Of a DNA stretch of 22,180 bases, positions 21,744 to 22,180 are shown piece by piece. Below the pieces are notes generated by a model. That model searched no databases and was not told the DNA's origin. It saw only the letters and a list, made by a program, of their open reading frames with translations. The translations under genes and the position numbers were made by a program. The DNA is from CAZUSU01 sp964623315 (GTDB lineage Bacteria > Patescibacteriota > Patescibacteriia > Magasanikbacterales > 2-02-FULL-50-9b): assembly GCA_964623315.1 (NCBI GenBank), contig CAZUSU010000024.1, forward strand, positions 1-22,180, read 5' to 3'. Each line of letters begins with the position of its first letter. The first letter of the stretch is position 1.

Positions 21744-21890
21744 TCAGTCGTTACGGGAGAATGAATCTTGGACCGCTGTCGCATAGTTCTTGCGCCGATT
21801 TTTGGATCGAACGTTCAAACGCGACAGCGCATCTGCTGTATGGGCTTTCCGCACATATGCCCATTCAACTTCAGACGTATTCTTTCCCAC
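21744..21890 (-). CDS. Small basic protein encoded inside the 23S intervening sequence
   Basis: 48 codons from a GTG at 21890. GGAGGT lies exactly 7 nt upstream and a near-consensus promoter (21915-21943) would start transcription only about 20 nt before it. In-frame ATGs at 21905 and 21926 exist but lack an SD. The product is basic and polar (VRSKNRRKNYATAV near residues 27-40), with no LAGLIDADG, HNH or GIY-YIG motif, and is far too short for a homing endonuclease. A perfect 8-bp GC hairpin follows the stop at once. Function unknown. Confidence 0.45.
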   Translation of the reverse strand: MGKNTSEVEWAYVRKAHTADALSRLNVRSKNRRKNYATAVQDSFSRND

Positions 21891-21914
21891 GGGGTTAACC
21901 TCCATAATGAGCGC

Positions 21915-21943
21915 ATCATACGACAAAAATTAATTCGCCGCAA
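21915..21943 (-). promoter_or_regulatory. Promoter inside the 23S intervening sequence
   Basis: On the minus strand TTGCGG (21938-21943), 17 nt, TATGAT (21915-21920). The start point falls near 21908, just before the SD of the 48-codon gene. It points in the same direction as the rRNA operon. Confidence 0.5.
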
Positions 21944-22066
21944 ACGCACGTATTTGGATAAGTCTCCACCGTTTTGAGCTTGTTTAATTACCTCGACGTT
22001 TCCGCCGAGGAGAGAAGTTTTGTGTTGGTTTTCTCCACCCCCAGGATGCGATGAGCCGACATCGTA

Positions 22067-22180
22067 CATTATCCACATTTTCATGTGGGGCAGACTATAT
22101 CTTCATCTTGCTCTGTGCGTGAGCGCGCAACACCAAATTGGTGTAGAGCGCATAGCATTCAGTTTTGACTTTAGCAAGCG
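22067..22180 (-). ncRNA. 3' end of a further group I intron in 23S near position 2500
   Basis: On the minus strand GATGAAGATATAGTCTGCC is a clear group I S element. A short ACAT/ATGT-type stem follows, then the exon GATGTCGGCTCATC. Position 2500 is a known group I site in large-subunit rRNA. The intron continues past the window. One frame stays open from the edge for 28 codons and stops in the TAG of the S element (22095-22097), so a homing-endonuclease C-terminus is possible but not shown. Confidence 0.7.

Larger units (their letters stand above)
21601..22031 (-). ncRNA. Intervening sequence in 23S near position 2533, probably a group I intron carrying a small gene
   Basis: About 431 nt. 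GGAGA of the 5' exon can pair with TCTCC a short way inside the intron. A stem with a GAAA tetraloop follows, and near the 3' end there is an S-like word (GGTATAGTCTGATC) and a terminal G. The exon-intron edge would put A rather than U before the 5' splice site, and the P/Q/R words are unclear, so the class is less sure than for its neighbours. Most of the middle is taken up by the 48-codon gene and three GC-rich hairpins. Confidence 0.55.

Overview
The window reads as a piece of a Candidate Phyla Radiation (Patescibacteria) genome, probably Parcubacteria-like, although I cannot assign a lineage. Signs seen directly are: a standard genetic code with TGA used as stop; core genes that mostly lack Shine-Dalgarno sites; a gyrA-linked membrane protein carrying a surface domain I associate with this radiation; and a 23S rRNA gene interrupted by several intervening sequences around the peptidyl-transferase region, at least two of them with group I intron hallmarks. 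tRNA genes do not encode CCA.

Layout. 1-424: a partial accessory gene (minus) and a divergent promoter pair. 425-4443 (plus): a degenerate metallo-beta-lactamase-fold protein, a small membrane protein, gyrA and an anchored surface protein. 4471-5975 (plus): a second unit made of rpmF (L32), nusB, rnc and tRNA-Arg, in which the rnc stop codon lies inside the tRNA. 6270-8539: a coupled ZIP transporter and multicopper oxidase. 8788-9714: a DoxX-like membrane protein and a Nudix hydrolase. 9719-10120: tRNA-Lys with its own promoter, a structured leader and a duplicated 3' end plus terminator. 10119-14397 (minus): a 1191-residue FN3-type surface protein, a small lipoprotein-like gene and a lysine-rich microprotein. 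14511-16330 (minus): an EndoQ-like PHP nuclease coupled to a hexapeptide (GlmU C-terminal-like) protein. 16524-17318 (minus): a glycosyltransferase-like gene with its own promoter, strong SD and strong terminators. 17319-17583: an intergenic region with DnaA-box-like sites. 17584-20111 (minus): an operon of a mutarotase-like protein, a TrmB-type regulator and a GlmU-N-like nucleotidyltransferase. 20210-20752: an orphan gene starting about 20 nt after 5S rRNA. 20772-22180 (minus): 5S and the 3' part of 23S.

How it fits together. Most genes are housekeeping (topology, ribosome, RNA processing, transcription) or envelope sugar metabolism. The sugar genes include a nucleotidyltransferase and a left-handed beta-helix protein that look like the two halves of GlmU. 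The ZIP/oxidase pair suggests oxygen-linked metal handling.

The most unusual material is in the non-coding parts. Both tRNA genes are followed, about 152-156 bp later, by a copy of their own 3' end. In each case the gap holds a palindromic terminator, an inverted copy of the tRNA T-arm and two hairpins. One 23S intervening sequence carries what looks like a complete tiny gene (promoter, SD, 48 codons, hairpin). Several accessory genes have textbook promoters, SD sites and terminators, unlike their core neighbours. I see no CRISPR array, transposase, integrase or recognisable defence system.
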